In this document: one piece after another, positions 51,091 through 62,777 of the stretch
Numbering within the stretch: position 1 is the stretch's first letter
How the letters are laid out: each line of letters starts with the position of its first letter
From: Erodium maritimum
Taxonomy: Eukaryota; Streptophyta; Magnoliopsida; Geraniales; Geraniaceae
Length of the DNA: 64,000 nucleotides
Direction of reading: 5' to 3'
NCBI GenBank assembly: GCA_963921825.1
Contig: OY997594.1
Coordinates: 28,378,956 to 28,442,955 of the forward strand
The notes under the pieces: model-generated
Seen by the model: only the letters and a program-made list of their open reading frames with translations
Told to the model about the DNA's origin: nothing
The model's database searches: none
Translations under genes and position numbers: made by a program

Positions 51091-52230
51091 TCACTCATAA
51101 CCAGAATTTACAAGATTGAAACTCCTCCATTTCATTTAGGTGTAATAATCTGCGCACACTACAAGCTTTGGGATCGAAGTTAAGAAATTTAATAGCCCAA
51201 AAATCTTTATGTTCCAATTCAACAGGAAAATAACAAGATTTAACATACATCAGTCTATAAGGTCACCCACCAATAAGAGTCTTAAGCGCACTTTTATAAG
51301 CCAACAAAGTATTATCAAACTTGGTAGACAAATTCTTCCTAGATGCATTGACTGTCTTTTTCATGATGCTCTTCACATCCCTATTTGTTACTTCTACTTG
51401 ACCACATGTTTTGGGGTGATAAGGTGTGGCGAGTCGATGGTGAACTCCATAACTAGCTAAGAATTTCCATAAATATTTTTTACAAAAGTGTTTCCCACCA
51501 TCACTAATTATTTCCCTCGGTACACCAAACCGGAAGAAATTTTTTTTCTTTAATAAAGAAATCATGCGTGTTGTGGTAATTAGTAGGCAAAGCCACTATC
51601 TGCACCAACTTGGACACATAGTGCACAACTACAAGAATATATTCATTATTTTATGACCGTGGAAAGGGTCCCATAAAATCAATCCCCCATAAGTAAAATA
51701 GTTCTACCACAACGGAGACTTTAATTGGCATCTCCTGCCTCTTAGAGATGTTACCTGTTCGGTGGCATCGATCACGACATTTAGAATACACATAGGAATC
51801 CTCAAAAACCGTGGGCCAGTGGAACCCTGACTATAGTACCTTACTTGATGTTCTGGTATCACCAAAATGCCCTCCCACTTATACTCCTTGACAGAGAAAG
51901 AGGATCTCTTGTATTGTAAAGTCGGGTACACACCTCCTTATCACACTAACCTTAAATAACAGAGGGTCACCCCATATATAATCTTTTACATCATGCCAAC
52001 ATTTCTTTTTCTGGTGAGATGTCAGATCCCTAGGTAATACTCTAAAGGCCAAATAATTTGCGAAATGTGCAAACCAGATGGCCTTTTGGTCTTCTACTTT
52101 ATAGATGTGTTCATTAGAAAACTCCTCATTTATAAGTGTTTTAGCATCCTCGTAAGGATTGTCAATTCTAGAGAGGTGGTCATCAACTACATTCTCCACC
52201 CCTTATGTTTTATTTCAAGATCAAATTCTT
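51090..52230 (-). pseudogene. Athila-like element: RNase H end and integrase
   Basis: Minus-strand pieces in order: VVDDHLSRIDNPYEDA (the ADHLSRL end of RNase H), HFANYLAFRVLPRDLTSHQK, WGDPLLFKV and RRCVP (integrase N-terminal zinc region), then PRFLRIP, FGVPREIISDGGKHFC (catalytic Asp), VHHRLATPYHPKTCGQVEV (catalytic Glu near the end), TLLAYKSALKT, and a continuation with VELEHKDFWAIKFLNFD before 51090. Frameshifts lie near 51565, 51700 and 51900. This motif set is that of the Athila/Tat group of Ty3/gypsy, clearly different from the Tekay-like copies. Confidence 0.82.
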
Positions 52231-52870
52231 ATTACAGAAGAATCCGTCACAATAATCTAGTTTTAGCATCTTTTTTACTTAACATATATTTTAGGGTTGA
52301 ATGATTAGTGTAAATTAGTATTTTAGACAATACTAAATAGAAGTGGAAATTTTCACATGCAAATACCACATCAAGTAATTATTTTTCAATAGCAGCGTAA
52401 TTTACTTAAGCCTCATTGAGTACTCTAGTAACGTTGTAAATTGTATGGAATACCTTATATTTTCCATATGACATGCCCGATTGTTATATCACTAGCATCA
52501 CACATTAATTCGAAAGGTAAAAACCAATCGGGACTTACCACCATCGGTACGTTCACCAACTTCTCTTTGATGACATTAAAAGCAATTAGACAAGCATCAT
52601 CAAATATGAAAGGAGTATCTTTGTCAAGAAAATTACTTAATGGTTACTAAATCAGGTGGAGGTAATTTCCAAATTACACCTACCTTACCCGTATCGACCT
52701 CAATACCCTTGGAGGAGATTTTATGCCCTAACATTATTCCCTGCGTAACCATGAAGTGACATTTTTCCTAATTAAGCACTAGGTTTGATTCCTCACACCT
52801 TTTTAATACATCATTTAAATTATTTAGACAATTATCAAATGAGGATCTAAAGAATGAATACTTTGTGGGA
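52230..52870 (-). pseudogene. Athila-like element: reverse transcriptase 3' part, heavily mutated
   Basis: The minus-strand translation gives CEESNLVLN followed by EKCHFMVTQGIMLGHKISSKGIEVD, the end of a gypsy RT (KCHFMV..GIVLGH motif), and then RNase H-like pieces with many stops. The region upstream that should hold the YxDD motif (beyond 52870) is not recognisable, so the element is truncated or rearranged there. Confidence 0.7.
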
Positions 52871-54638
52871 GTAGCAAGGAGCCAAGAATGTGAATCTCAA
52901 TGACATCATTTGAGAATGAATCTAAGTTTACAGGCATGACCAATGCTCTCTCCTTTTGAGGATTGTTGTTCGACCTCATTTATGCTGGCGGCGAAAGATG
53001 TATGCCGCTTGCCTCTGGTACGCTTCTGTTCAAGGGAAAACAGAGAGTCGGAGTGATTATCCCTTTGGTGAGCAGGTCATGATCCCCTGTTTTACAGCCA
53101 CCGTGACTTGGATTGAAAAATCCAAGAAAATCGCAGGGGTCTCGTGTTATAGACGAGGCTAACACGTCCACACTGAGTAAGTGGAGATTGCGCTGGAGGA
53201 ATGTAGATCTTCAGTTGATCCAAAGTTGACTATGTCGAGATAACTTTTATTTACATTACGCATAGGTTAGTGTTACATGATACATGTTCTCAAGGGTAAA
53301 TTGGTAATAAACCGATTTTTTTTTTTACAAAAAAAGTTGTTTCCCTTCGTATTAACGTACCATATAATCCAAAATTTATACTGATTATTCTTCAGAAGGC
53401 TGGGTTAAGAACATATTTGGGTCTTTTAGAGAGATCCTCACAGCCTCTACTTTATGTTGTCCAAACTATGGTGGGCGATAATTTGGGTTCGTGACCTACA
53501 AGACGATGATTTCGTAAAGGCAAGTCGTAGAAAGCTTGAACATATTTAAATTTAATGGGTATCATTTCTTGGTGGCGGTAGCTCGGCCGAAAAAATCTAG
53601 TCGTGTCAGTAGAGGAAAAAATAGAGCCTCCAAGCTTAGTTTCCTGTTGGAGACTTCAGAGGCACACTTCCAAAGAAGCTCCTAGATTCAGAGGCATCCC
53701 CGAGCAGTAGAATTTATAGGACAAAAGGGTTAGTATATCAACAATAAACAAATTCATAATAATAATAGAAATTACAAACGAAATTAGAATAACCTTTACC
53801 AGTCAGCTAGCTTACTGATTAGGATTAAGGATATTAGATGCTTAATCGAGGCGTGGTACTCCACTTTCCTTCAGACACTTATTTCCCCATATGGGAAACA
53901 GTCTCCTAGGATACAACGATTAACGTCGGCGAACTCAAAACCGTCGAGAAAGTCACAAAGAACAAGGGAGTGGAGAGAAAGTATGAAAGAGAGACGATTT
54001 CTAGATGTTTTTCAATAAGACCAAAAGATGTGAATATATATATATATATATAACCCTTTGGCAAGGGTATAATGACAAATCCCATGAATTCATCACATAA
54101 TTGATTGTCAATCAATTACACAGTTAATTCACATTATTAGTCTTGAATTTGAAATTAATAAAAAGAAAAGGATAATAAGATATTTACCCATCATATTTTT
54201 CATTTACATAAAACAATCCCCCACAAAATGTGATGTGTAAAGAGAGGTAAACGAGGATATAGTGACTTCTGAAAGTCGATACCTACATAGGATAGGTAGA
54301 TGTTCATCCTTGAACCTTCCCTTGTGAAAGTATATTTACTCTACTAACTGACTAGTATACGCGATGTACTTAAACTATTCTATCGTTTGTGCATGTGGTG
54401 ATATACCCCACACTGATAGCAACAAATACAATTTGGCTCTCATGAGTGTGCCCGTTACGGTCATGAGCACTTCCTGCAACTGCAAGAGTTTAAGATGACT
54501 ACCCCTATTAGTCACCCTTGAAGCGACCCCCCTTGCTCTCACATAGGTGATTCATTTTTGCTCAATACTCTTGATGCAAAGAATCATTGAAACCAATTCT
54601 TATCCTATACGCGTTGTGTATCACTAGTTTGCATCATA
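52871..54638. other. Intergenic, nothing recognised
   Basis: Short frames only. A TA microsatellite lies at 54034-54052 and T/A runs at 53316-53335. AT content rises to the right. 54140-54640 is related in style to the duplicated block that follows (GATAGCAACAAATACAATTT), possibly parts of one old LTR element. Confidence 0.4.
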
Positions 54639-55870
54639 GGAATGGACTTAGGGTTGAACCCCCATAGTGACCATACACGGTTTATGCAATTAGGTTGTCC
54701 CATTGAACCTCGATCTTGGGATCTCCAGTCAACTAGGTTGGGGTTTTCTTCGCATAAAGTCTTTAAATGGGTTTTATTCACATTCCATTGGATGTATTTT
54801 TCTCAACTAGATCTAAATTTAATGTTTAGGTTAGCGGATCCGCAATGTTATCCTTTGAGAAATCACAAGCGATAACTCTTGTTTTGAGATCAGTTGTTAT
54901 GTCAATTCAAGTTCTATGTCTTATTAGTAGCTACTGAATTATACTCGTATATCGTAGACACGGATATTAATCGATCGGAAATATTCCGTATAGTGAGACC
55001 GACACCCACATTTACAATTAATTATACAAAAGTTTTCCATTTTTTTTATAAGTATCCAAAATTGAAATCATTCAACTTGGTAAAAGTAAAAAAATTGCTT
55101 GATTTAAGAATCCAAATTTAATCGTTCTAACGTGTTTCGCAATGAGAACAAAAACCGATTATTAGTCACTGATCAAACTAGTCTTATAAATCGATAACTT
55201 GTATCATAGAATCTTCAACACGTTTTATGTCACTGTTTCTATATCATAAGAACATACATGGGGTTGACACCCCCCATTTACCTTATAAGGTTTATGCAAT
55301 TAGATTGGCACATCGAACCTAGATCATGAGATCCCCAGTCAACTAGGTTGGGTTTTCCTTCACATAACGCCTTAAATGCTACGAGTATTAGTCACATTCC
55401 CTTGGATGTTTGTCCAACTGAATCTCGATTTAACTTTTGAAATATCAAACGGCAATAACTCTCGTTTGAGATCGGTTGATGTGTCAACGAAACATGTGTT
55501 GACTCAATTTATATGCCTTATTAGTTGATTCTTTATTATGCACGCATAACTTGGACACTGGTCACCCGAGAACTTTCCGTCAAGAATTTCCCTTTAGTAG
55601 TGGGACCGACCCCCACATTGACGGGTAATTATGCAAAAGGTTTCCTCTTTTCCATAGCTATCCATGATTGAATTTAATCCATTTGGTCATAAAATCAACT
55701 TTGATTTTTAATTCTTGATTAAATTTTGAGAGTTCAAGTTTAATCATTTTGTCGTGTCTTGCAACGAAACAGAAATCGATTAATTGGTCAAAGATCAAAT
55801 TAATTGATATCATATCAATGACAAGTCGATACATTCGATTTATCTTGTACCACGAGAGTTGAATTGATTA
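54639..55870. repeat. Old tandem duplication, two units of about 0.6 kb
   Basis: Unit 1 (54639 to about 55225) and unit 2 (about 55250 to 55870) share in order: GGTTTATGCAATTAG, CCAGTCAACTAGGTTGGG, ACATTCC(A/C)(T)TGGATG, CGATAACTCT/GGCAATAACTCTCGTTT, GAGATCRGTTG, TCTTATTAG, GACCGACxCCCACATT and TTATxCAAAAG. Spacing between matching words is about 610 bp. Divergence is considerable, with many indels. No coding frame; origin unknown. Confidence 0.75.
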
Positions 55871-56406
55871 ATCAAATTTAATCATCGTACGATCGACATC
55901 GAAACTATTCAATTTCGAGGTTCTTGTATAGTTTTATTCCAATGTGTCCTTGCATGTTCTTACAAAAAAATATGATCAAATTGATTTTTAGATCCACATC
56001 GATCTTTTATAGTATTCAATTTGTCATTTTTGATCATATAGTTTTCAATTCGTTGAAAACACTTCTCATTTTTATCTATTCGTACGTGTTCTACATTTAG
56101 AACCGAATAAGATTTATGTTACGAATTTCACGAATACGTTTGTTGATCGTCTTTACGTGTTTCCAAGAAACAAGATCGATCAATTTTGCAAACTCCGTTT
56201 TCCTAAGGAGATATTTAAATTCCCTTTTGGAAAATAGGAAACCAATGAGGAATTAAATCCAATTTGTTTCCTTCTTTAAATATTAAGAAACACATTTAGG
56301 AATTTAATTCCATGTTCGTTTCTTTTGGAAAAAAACGTTTGGGAATTAAAATTCCAAATTTATTTCCCTCTACCATGAATTCGAAATATGTTCAAGAATT
56401 TTAATT
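55871..56406. other. AT-rich intergenic stretch, target of the MITE
   Basis: No ORF. Several inverted and direct copies of GGAATTTAATTCC / GGGAATTAAAATTCC (56230-56370) are present, giving local hairpin potential. Nothing else is recognised. Confidence 0.4.
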
Positions 56407-56704
56407 GGGTAACGACATTTCCGTGCTGTGGACAAAGGTGAAAGTGGTAAGTTCATACTGTGGCGACCTTTACATTCAAGTCCTGTCAGAAAATGACCTT
56501 TAATTACCAAAAAAATGACGAAATTTGTTAAAGGTGACGCTGACATTTACAAAACAGACTATGTATTTTTTGAAAATAACTAAAAGTCATTGGTAAGACT
56601 TGAAAATGAAAACAAAGATCACTGGCAGGAATTGCATACAAAGATGGTTACAGTCAGTACGTGCGAAAAAAGGTCATTTTACAGTATGGAAATGGGGTTT
56701 ACCC
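56407..56704. mobile_element. Mutator-type MITE, 298 bp, with 10-bp target duplication
   Basis: The left end GGGTAACGACATTTCCGTGC and the reverse complement of the right end GGGTAAACCCCATTTCCATAC form imperfect terminal inverted repeats. A second inverted pair lies further in (CATACTGT..GACCTTT, left copy from 56454). The flanking direct repeat AATTTTAATT is perfect over 10 bp (56397-56406, 56705-56714). No coding capacity. End sequence and duplication length fit Mutator-like elements. Confidence 0.75.
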
Positions 56705-56768
56705 AATTTTAATTTCAGATGAAAAATAATTCTTGAAATAGACGTTGATTTTCTTTAAAAGAAAATTC

Positions 56769-57124
56769 TGTTGTGAAATACGTGGGACACTTTGGTGGCC
56801 ACCACCACACATACACGTGTAGTGTTTTTAGATAGATTAAATGCATGAGTATGCATTAGATGGCCGACTACTTCTCTTTAAAATAGGCCATTCATGTGTA
56901 ATTAAGATATACAAGAAAAAGAAACAAATTTTACACTCAAACTCATTACCACTACCTCACCGTGTGCACATGTCCTATTGCTTTAGTTTTTATACATATG
57001 TCATGCTCATGATATATACATATTCAAGCATAGATATACTTAGTGTTTAATCATCTAAAGAAGCTAATCAGCAAGTCAGGATATCCATATAAGCTTAGTC
57101 TCGATCCCGGAAAAGTAATTTACA
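56769..57124 (+). repeat. Probable 5' LTR of the Retrofit-like copia element
   Basis: Begins TGTTGTGAAATACGTGGGAC and ends TAATTTACA just before ACACGTTATCAACACG (57125-57140), the primer-site sequence characteristic of this copia group. Length about 356 bp. The start was chosen because the purine tract at the right window edge (GTGTCCAAGG) would precede a matching TGTTG start. The second LTR is outside the window, so the left boundary is an inference. Confidence 0.6.
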
Positions 57125-57140
57125 ACACGTTATCAACACG
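57125..57140 (+). other. Primer-binding site of the copia element
   Basis: ACACGTTATCAACACG, the standard junction sequence after the 5' LTR of Retrofit-like copia elements; it differs from the initiator-Met 3'-end site used by the gypsy elements here. Confidence 0.7.
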
Positions 57141-57488
57141 ACTTGCTCTGCTGATCAGGTATCAAATTTTATATTATCGTGAATTTATTTTATTTAATTC
57201 ATGCTCAATGATAGAAGTTTATTTACGGTTTCCAATAAGTATGCTCTGTGACTGCCAATATAAATTGAATCTTTCACATCAAAAATTTGATATTTACCGT
57301 ACACATGTATTTTATCATTAAATACTTAAATTTAAGATTCGTTGAAACCGAAACGTTTGGACCGGAAGTTCCAAATACATAATACTAGTGACCCGTTATG
57401 TATTGGACCAGAAGTTCCAAAAATAAAATACTAACGACCTGAAGTCGAGTATGATCCTGACATGCAATTATTTTGATCAATGTTCAGG

Positions 57489-58180
57489 ATGGATAACTTG
57501 ACAAAGCTTAATTATGCACCCCTTAGACTAGACGGGAAGAACTATTATGAATGAGCGCTAGACACGACTCTCCACTTGAGATCTCAGAATCTTGGAGACG
57601 TCATAAAAGAGGGGAATAACGAATCAGTTAAAAACAAAGCCACGACCACAATATTAATCCGTCATCACATGCATAGAGACCTACGGCTTGAGTATATAAT
57701 TGACAAAGACCCCCTTAGTTTGTGGGTTCAGCTCAATGAGAGATTTGAGCATATGAAAGCAATAGCTCTCCCTTGTGCCCTATATGATTGGTCTAACCTC
57801 AGGTTACAGGACTTTAAGTCTGTAAATAAGTACAATTCGGTCATGTTTAAAATTGTTTCCAAGCTTCGCAGTTGTGGTGAGAAGATAACTGACGAATCTA
57901 TGCTTGAGAAAACATTCTCCACATTCCATCCCTCGAATATGCTCCCGCAACAACAATATCGAGAAAAAAGGGTTTCAGAAATTTATAGATCTGATTGCTT
58001 GTTTGCTCGTTGCAGAGCCAAACAATGAATTATTAATGAAAAACCATCAAACTCGCCCTGTAGGCAGTACTCCATTCCCGGAAGTGAATGTGACAGGATA
58101 TGATGGTAACTTTGGACCCAAACGATGCCGAGGACCTTTTAGAGGTCGAGGTCGTGGATGTGGTCGCAAACCAAGATTAA
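57489..58180 (+). pseudogene. Retrofit-like copia: gag, broken
   Basis: Start MDNLTKLNYAPLRLDGKNYY (57489). An in-frame TGA at 57552-57554 replaces the Trp expected in the conserved YxxWALD motif. The copia gag core follows: DVIKEGNNESVKNKATT, FLRHH-like IRHHMHRDLRLEY, LWVQLNERFEHMK, YDWSNLRLQDFKSVNKYN, GEKITDESMLEKTFSTFHPSN, QQYRE. A frameshift near 57965 is followed in another frame by NNELLMKNHQTRPVGSTPFP and the Arg/Gly-rich GPFRGRGRGCGRKP. The zinc knuckle and all of the protease are missing: the text passes directly to integrase. Confidence 0.9.
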
Positions 58181-59252
58181 CATTGAAATTCCATCTTTCT
58201 TCCAGAGGATTCAGGGAGATATATGTGGCCCTATACATCCAGCTAGTGGACCATTCAGTTATTTCATGGTCATGATAGACGCATCCAACATATGGATTCA
58301 TATTTGCTTATTGTCAACGCGAAATGTTGCATTCGCTAAATTGTTGGCACAAATAATTAAGCTGAGGGCACATTTCCCTAATAATCCCATTAAGTCTATT
58401 CGTCTTGATAATGCTGGTGAGTTCACATCAAGAGCATTTGATAACTATTGCATGTCTTTAGGGATTGATATTGAACATCCTGTTGCACATGTCCATACCC
58501 GAAATGGGCTAGCAGAATCGTTTATCAAACGTGTACAGGTAATTGCACGTACATTATAAATGCAATGACAATTACCTATTTCTGTTTGGGGACATGCTGT
58601 AATACATGATGCATCTTTAATTCGTATATGACCAAATGCATACCACCAATATTCTCCTGTACAACTTGTGTGTGGGCACCAACCTAACATATCCCATTTG
58701 CGAACCTTTGGTTGCGCAGTGCAAGTGCCGGTCGCACCTACTCAACGCACAAAAATGAGACCCCAACGTCGGTTGGGGATATATGTTGGTTTTGATTCAC
58801 CGTCCATTATAAGGTATCTCGAACCTCGGACGGGTGATTTGTTTACTGCAAGATTTGCAGATTGTTATTTTGATGAGACAACATTTCCACCTCTAGGTGA
58901 GCAAGATAAGCCTCCTGCAGTAAGGCATGTACTCTCTTATAAGCCTCCTAAAGTTGGGCATGAACTTTCTTGGAAAGTGAGTTCGTTGTCTCATTTTGAC
59001 CCACGCACATCACAATGTGAAACAGAAGTACAGAGAATAATTCAATTGCAAAATGTTGCAAATCAAATGCTTTATGCATTTGCAGACACATCAAAGATGA
59101 CAAGGTCTTATATAGATGCAATAAATGTACCAACTAGAATTAAGGTCAGTGGTGATACTGCAAAAGCAGCTATCAATTCCTCTAGTGCACGCCAGAAGCG
59201 TGGGAGACCAGTTGGATCAAAAGACAGTGTTCCCCGGAAGTGGAAATGTTAG
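58181..59252 (+). pseudogene. Retrofit-like copia: integrase and following linker
   Basis: FFQRIQGDICGPIHPASGPF (first catalytic Asp), YFMVMIDAS, IKSIRLDNAGEFTS (second Asp) and HTRNGLAESFIKR (Glu) are readable, then a stop at 58557. The next part has stops (58560-58660). A clean 194-codon frame (58668-59252) follows: NISHLRTFGCAVQVPV, RLGIYVGFDSPSIIRYLEP, TARFADCYFDETTFPPLG, LSHFDPRTSQCETEVQRII and a KRGRPVGSKD AT-hook-like sequence. This is the linker between integrase and RT in this group. Confidence 0.9.
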
Positions 59253-59967
59253 ACGAATATAAGGGATAAGAAAACAGTGGTTCCGGAAGAACCAGTCGAT
59301 GAAAAAGCCTCATTACCAGAACTAGTTCCAGTAGAACCACAAGAGACGGTTCCAGAAGAACCAATCGGCCAAGAAGTGTCGAAAGGCTCTAATACTCCTG
59401 AAGAGTTGAAATAGAAAAGAAATGAGGAAATCCATATGAATTACTCACACATAAAAAATCATGGAATTGAAAATCAGTTTCCATTGATAAGAGCATTACT
59501 ATTACCATGATTAATATGGTAGATGATGTTGACATTGAACCACGTGGTGTTGACTAATGTCATTTAAAGACATGTTTGACCAATACGAGGAAATGTCAAT
59601 CTAGAAGAATTGACTTATAGGCATAATTTCCAATGTTCAAAATCATGATCAAAACATCGAAGAATGTTTTCCCAGCTGGGTATATATGAATGAGAAAACA
59701 AAGATGATTAATAAAAGCACACCTTATAAAGATATTTTTCTCAAATAACTTGAAGTTAATTTTTAATAAAGTTGTGATGTGTGTTCACCATGGTATATTT
59801 GATATACGTACCCACTGCTAATGGTACTTTAAGTGCAAACATTTATGAAAGTCCCTAGAGGACTTGCATTGCCTGAAGCATTGCAGTTTGCCTGAAGCAA
59901 ACCTCATGCATTGATTGAAGCATTTCAACTTGCCTAAAGCAAATCCCTTTAAAATTTAAATTGCCAG
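59253..59967 (+). pseudogene. Retrofit-like copia: decayed start of reverse transcriptase region
   Basis: PEEPV/PEE repeats (VPEEPVDEKASLPELVPVEP, about 59280-59340) end the linker. The RT region that should follow shows stops in every frame; only scattered pieces are recognisable (EEIHMNYSHIK..., VPTANGTLSANIYES). The duplicated TTGCCTGAAGCA words at 59865-59945 are decayed copies of one motif. The sequence is cut at 59967 by solo LTR E. Confidence 0.65.
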
Positions 59968-62777
59968 TGTAAGAACCACTCCCTGTCAACGCCAGTCAAA
60001 TCGGCGAAAAACAGGAAAATTTAAATTTTTTGGACAGACACTTAAATGAACCTAAATTTGACCCCGAGGGTCATACCGGACTTAAGTTGACGCCGATATC
60101 GACCAAAGTGAGTTCTGGGGAACTCAGGGCAACTTTCTGACCAATTTGGGAAATGTTGACTTTTTGCTAGAAAAGTCAACCGAGCGACGTTTTGGTCCGT
60201 TCGAGGTCCGTTTTGGATCCAAAAAGATTAACCGTCGTCACAGCGGTCTTAGTTGAGCCGTTTCCTTGTAGCCCGTGAAGTTTTGTAATTTCTTGGAAAA
60301 AGTGCCCGTTCGGGGACCGAGACGGCCTAATTTCGCGAATCTGATTGAAAAATATCTAGAAGATATTTTCCAAAAGGTGTGAGACCCACTTACAACATGT
60401 CAATTATGTGGTGGTGTTAGGTGATTTTTGAAACAAGACAAGGATGAGAGAGGGGGGTAGGTTCGGCCACACTTGTAAAAAAGGGAGGTTTTTGGAGAGA
60501 GAAAAGAGATAGAAGAAGGAGAGGAAAGAGAAGAAGGAGTTGGGAGTTTAGGGTTTTCCCGACGATCCAACCGGTGGACCGTCTCAACGATCAAGGAATC
60601 GAGCTCCCACCGTCATTCCCTACGGTGAGTACCCTTTCGATTTTCGTTTTGGTACGTTTAAAGTTTAGGGTTTGGGTTAAAACGAGTAGAATATGGATGA
60701 GTTGAGGTGTGGGGTTCTTTGGAGGCGTTTTAGAGTGAAAGATGAACGTTTTCCGGTGACCGGAGGCTCGGGGGAGCTCCGGCCACCGTGGATGGTGGCT
60801 GGCCGGAGCTAGGACCGGCCACCACCATGGTGAACCGGCCCAAAACCGGCCCAACCACCCTCGGATCTTAAGGGCCGGGTGGGGCCCACATGCTCGGGTC
60901 TGGGGTTTTCATGTTCGGGTGGTTTAAGATGTTCCCCAAGTCGTTAATCCACACCCGGAACGAATTTTGGAGTTAAATTGTAAAAGTTGTAAATGACGGG
61001 TTTAGAAACTTTAAACGCAAATTAAATTGCTCGGAAGTCGGAAATTGATTCCGTCGATTGCGTTGGAACCCTTGAATTATTCTAAGATCGTGGAAACGAA
61101 AACGGGAATTTTCAGAGCCCCGGAAGGACGTTTTCAAAACCCGGGTAGATTCGCCGAGCCGGGCGAATCGGGCCTATCCGGGTCCATTATCGACAATGTC
61201 GAGTAATTGGGAAGTTTGGGAGTGATCGACATTGTCGGGATTGCATTTGGGCGTCAAGTGTATTAAAATTCAGTTTATGCCTGCGAACATAAAAGTGTTT
61301 TAATTGTGTTCTTATTAGATCGTGCCACCGACAGAGGAAAGGGAAAGCTAGGCGAGTGATCGTGAGCACGCCGGAGCTTGGTTGTGAGCTTTTGGGAAAG
61401 CATACGAGATAGGGAAAAGTAGGCGGATCTCGGCCCTTAGTAGGGAAAGTTAACAGTAGAAATGCATGTGACACTTGGGTGTCGTGGGTTAAGTAAGTTT
61501 ATCAAACAATAGAAAGGCAGGCGACACCGGGTGGTGTCGTATGATACGGGAACGTATCGAACAATAGAAATGCATGTGACACTTAGTAGTGTCGTAGGAG
61601 CAGTGAACGTATTGATATTAGAAATACTGGAGGCATTTGGTTATGCCCGGAGGTTGATTGTATTGTTTGTGGGTGGCCATGAGTGCCCGTGGGGTGTTGA
61701 ACCCGTATTTTATTGTTGGTGTCTTGAGTGGCCATGAGTGTCTGTGGGGTTGTTGAGCCCGTGTTTTACTGTTGGTGTCTTGAGTGGCCATGAGTGCCCG
61801 TGGGGTTGTTGAACCCGTATTTTACTGTTGGCGTGTCTTGGGTGGCCATGAGTGCCCGTGGGGTTGTTGAACCCGTGTTTTACTGTTGGTGTCTTGGGTG
61901 GCCATGAGTGCCTGTGGGGTGTTAAACTTGTGTTGTTACTGTTTGTGTACTTTGGCTATGATTGTGATTGTGGTTGCCTAAGGTTGGGGGCCCGACAGAG
62001 ATGGGGGAAGTTGCGTGGGTGTTGGCTAGCCTCCCGACAGAGATCGGTAAGGTTGAGCATTCTTTGGCGATGAAGGGCAGCTCCCCTTCCGACCAGCTAT
62101 CGGAAAAGTATTGCGTTGTACATCGCCGACAGGTCGACGCCTGACCCGACAAGGATCGGGGAAGTTGTGTGGGCAGGCTTGAGCCCAGCCGGTTAGCAAC
62201 CGGCACTGAGCAGCTGGAGTGCGATCCTTTGCGATCTTGTTTGGTGTACGATCCTTTGTGATCTTGGGTGTTGCGCGATTATCTTTTGAGTCTTTGGTGG
62301 AAGTCGTAACCGCTGTGTTGGGTCTACATTACGTGTCCGGGTGTTGAGTCGGTTGGGGAAAGTAACAGTTTGTGTGTCAGTCGGGTTACTTGAGTTGGGG
62401 AAAGTAGTCTCCGGTGGTTGTTTTGTTGTTGGTGTTTCAGGCATTGTCTGCTAGTATGCCGTAGTCAGTCTGGTATCCGTGGTGGTGAGCGAACGCTCAC
62501 CCCTAGCTGCTTTTCCTACAGGTACCGGTCGCGAGACGGAATAGGGGAGCTGTCGAAGCTTGAAGAGCTGGGAGCAGGAGTCAGGGTTTCCTTTTGAGTT
62601 TAGCGACGTACGCCATGTCTTTTGTCCGCTTGTTTGGATGTGCTTTTGATTTGTAAATTATTATTTTGATTAACTAATTGGTGGTTTTTAAGTAATTTAT
62701 TTAAAAGGTTTGAAAATGGTTTTATTGTTTTACCATTCGCGTTCCGGGTTCGGTTCTACTGAATTTGGGGCGTGACA
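59968..62777 (+). mobile_element. Solo LTR E, Tekay-like family, inserted in the copia element
   Basis: 2,810 bp, starting TGTAAGAACCACTCCCTGTC and ending TTTGGGGCGTGACA. The target duplication GCCAG is perfect (59963-59967, 62778-62782). The full set of family features is present: purine-rich tract (60480-60540), donor-like ACG|GTGAG (60624/60625), repeats with GTAGAAATGCATGTGACACT (61460-61600), six 57-bp repeats (61665-61920), hairpin GGTGAGCGAACGCTCACC (62484-62501), acceptor-like TTTTCCTACAG (ending 62521), AT-rich end. Confidence 0.96.
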
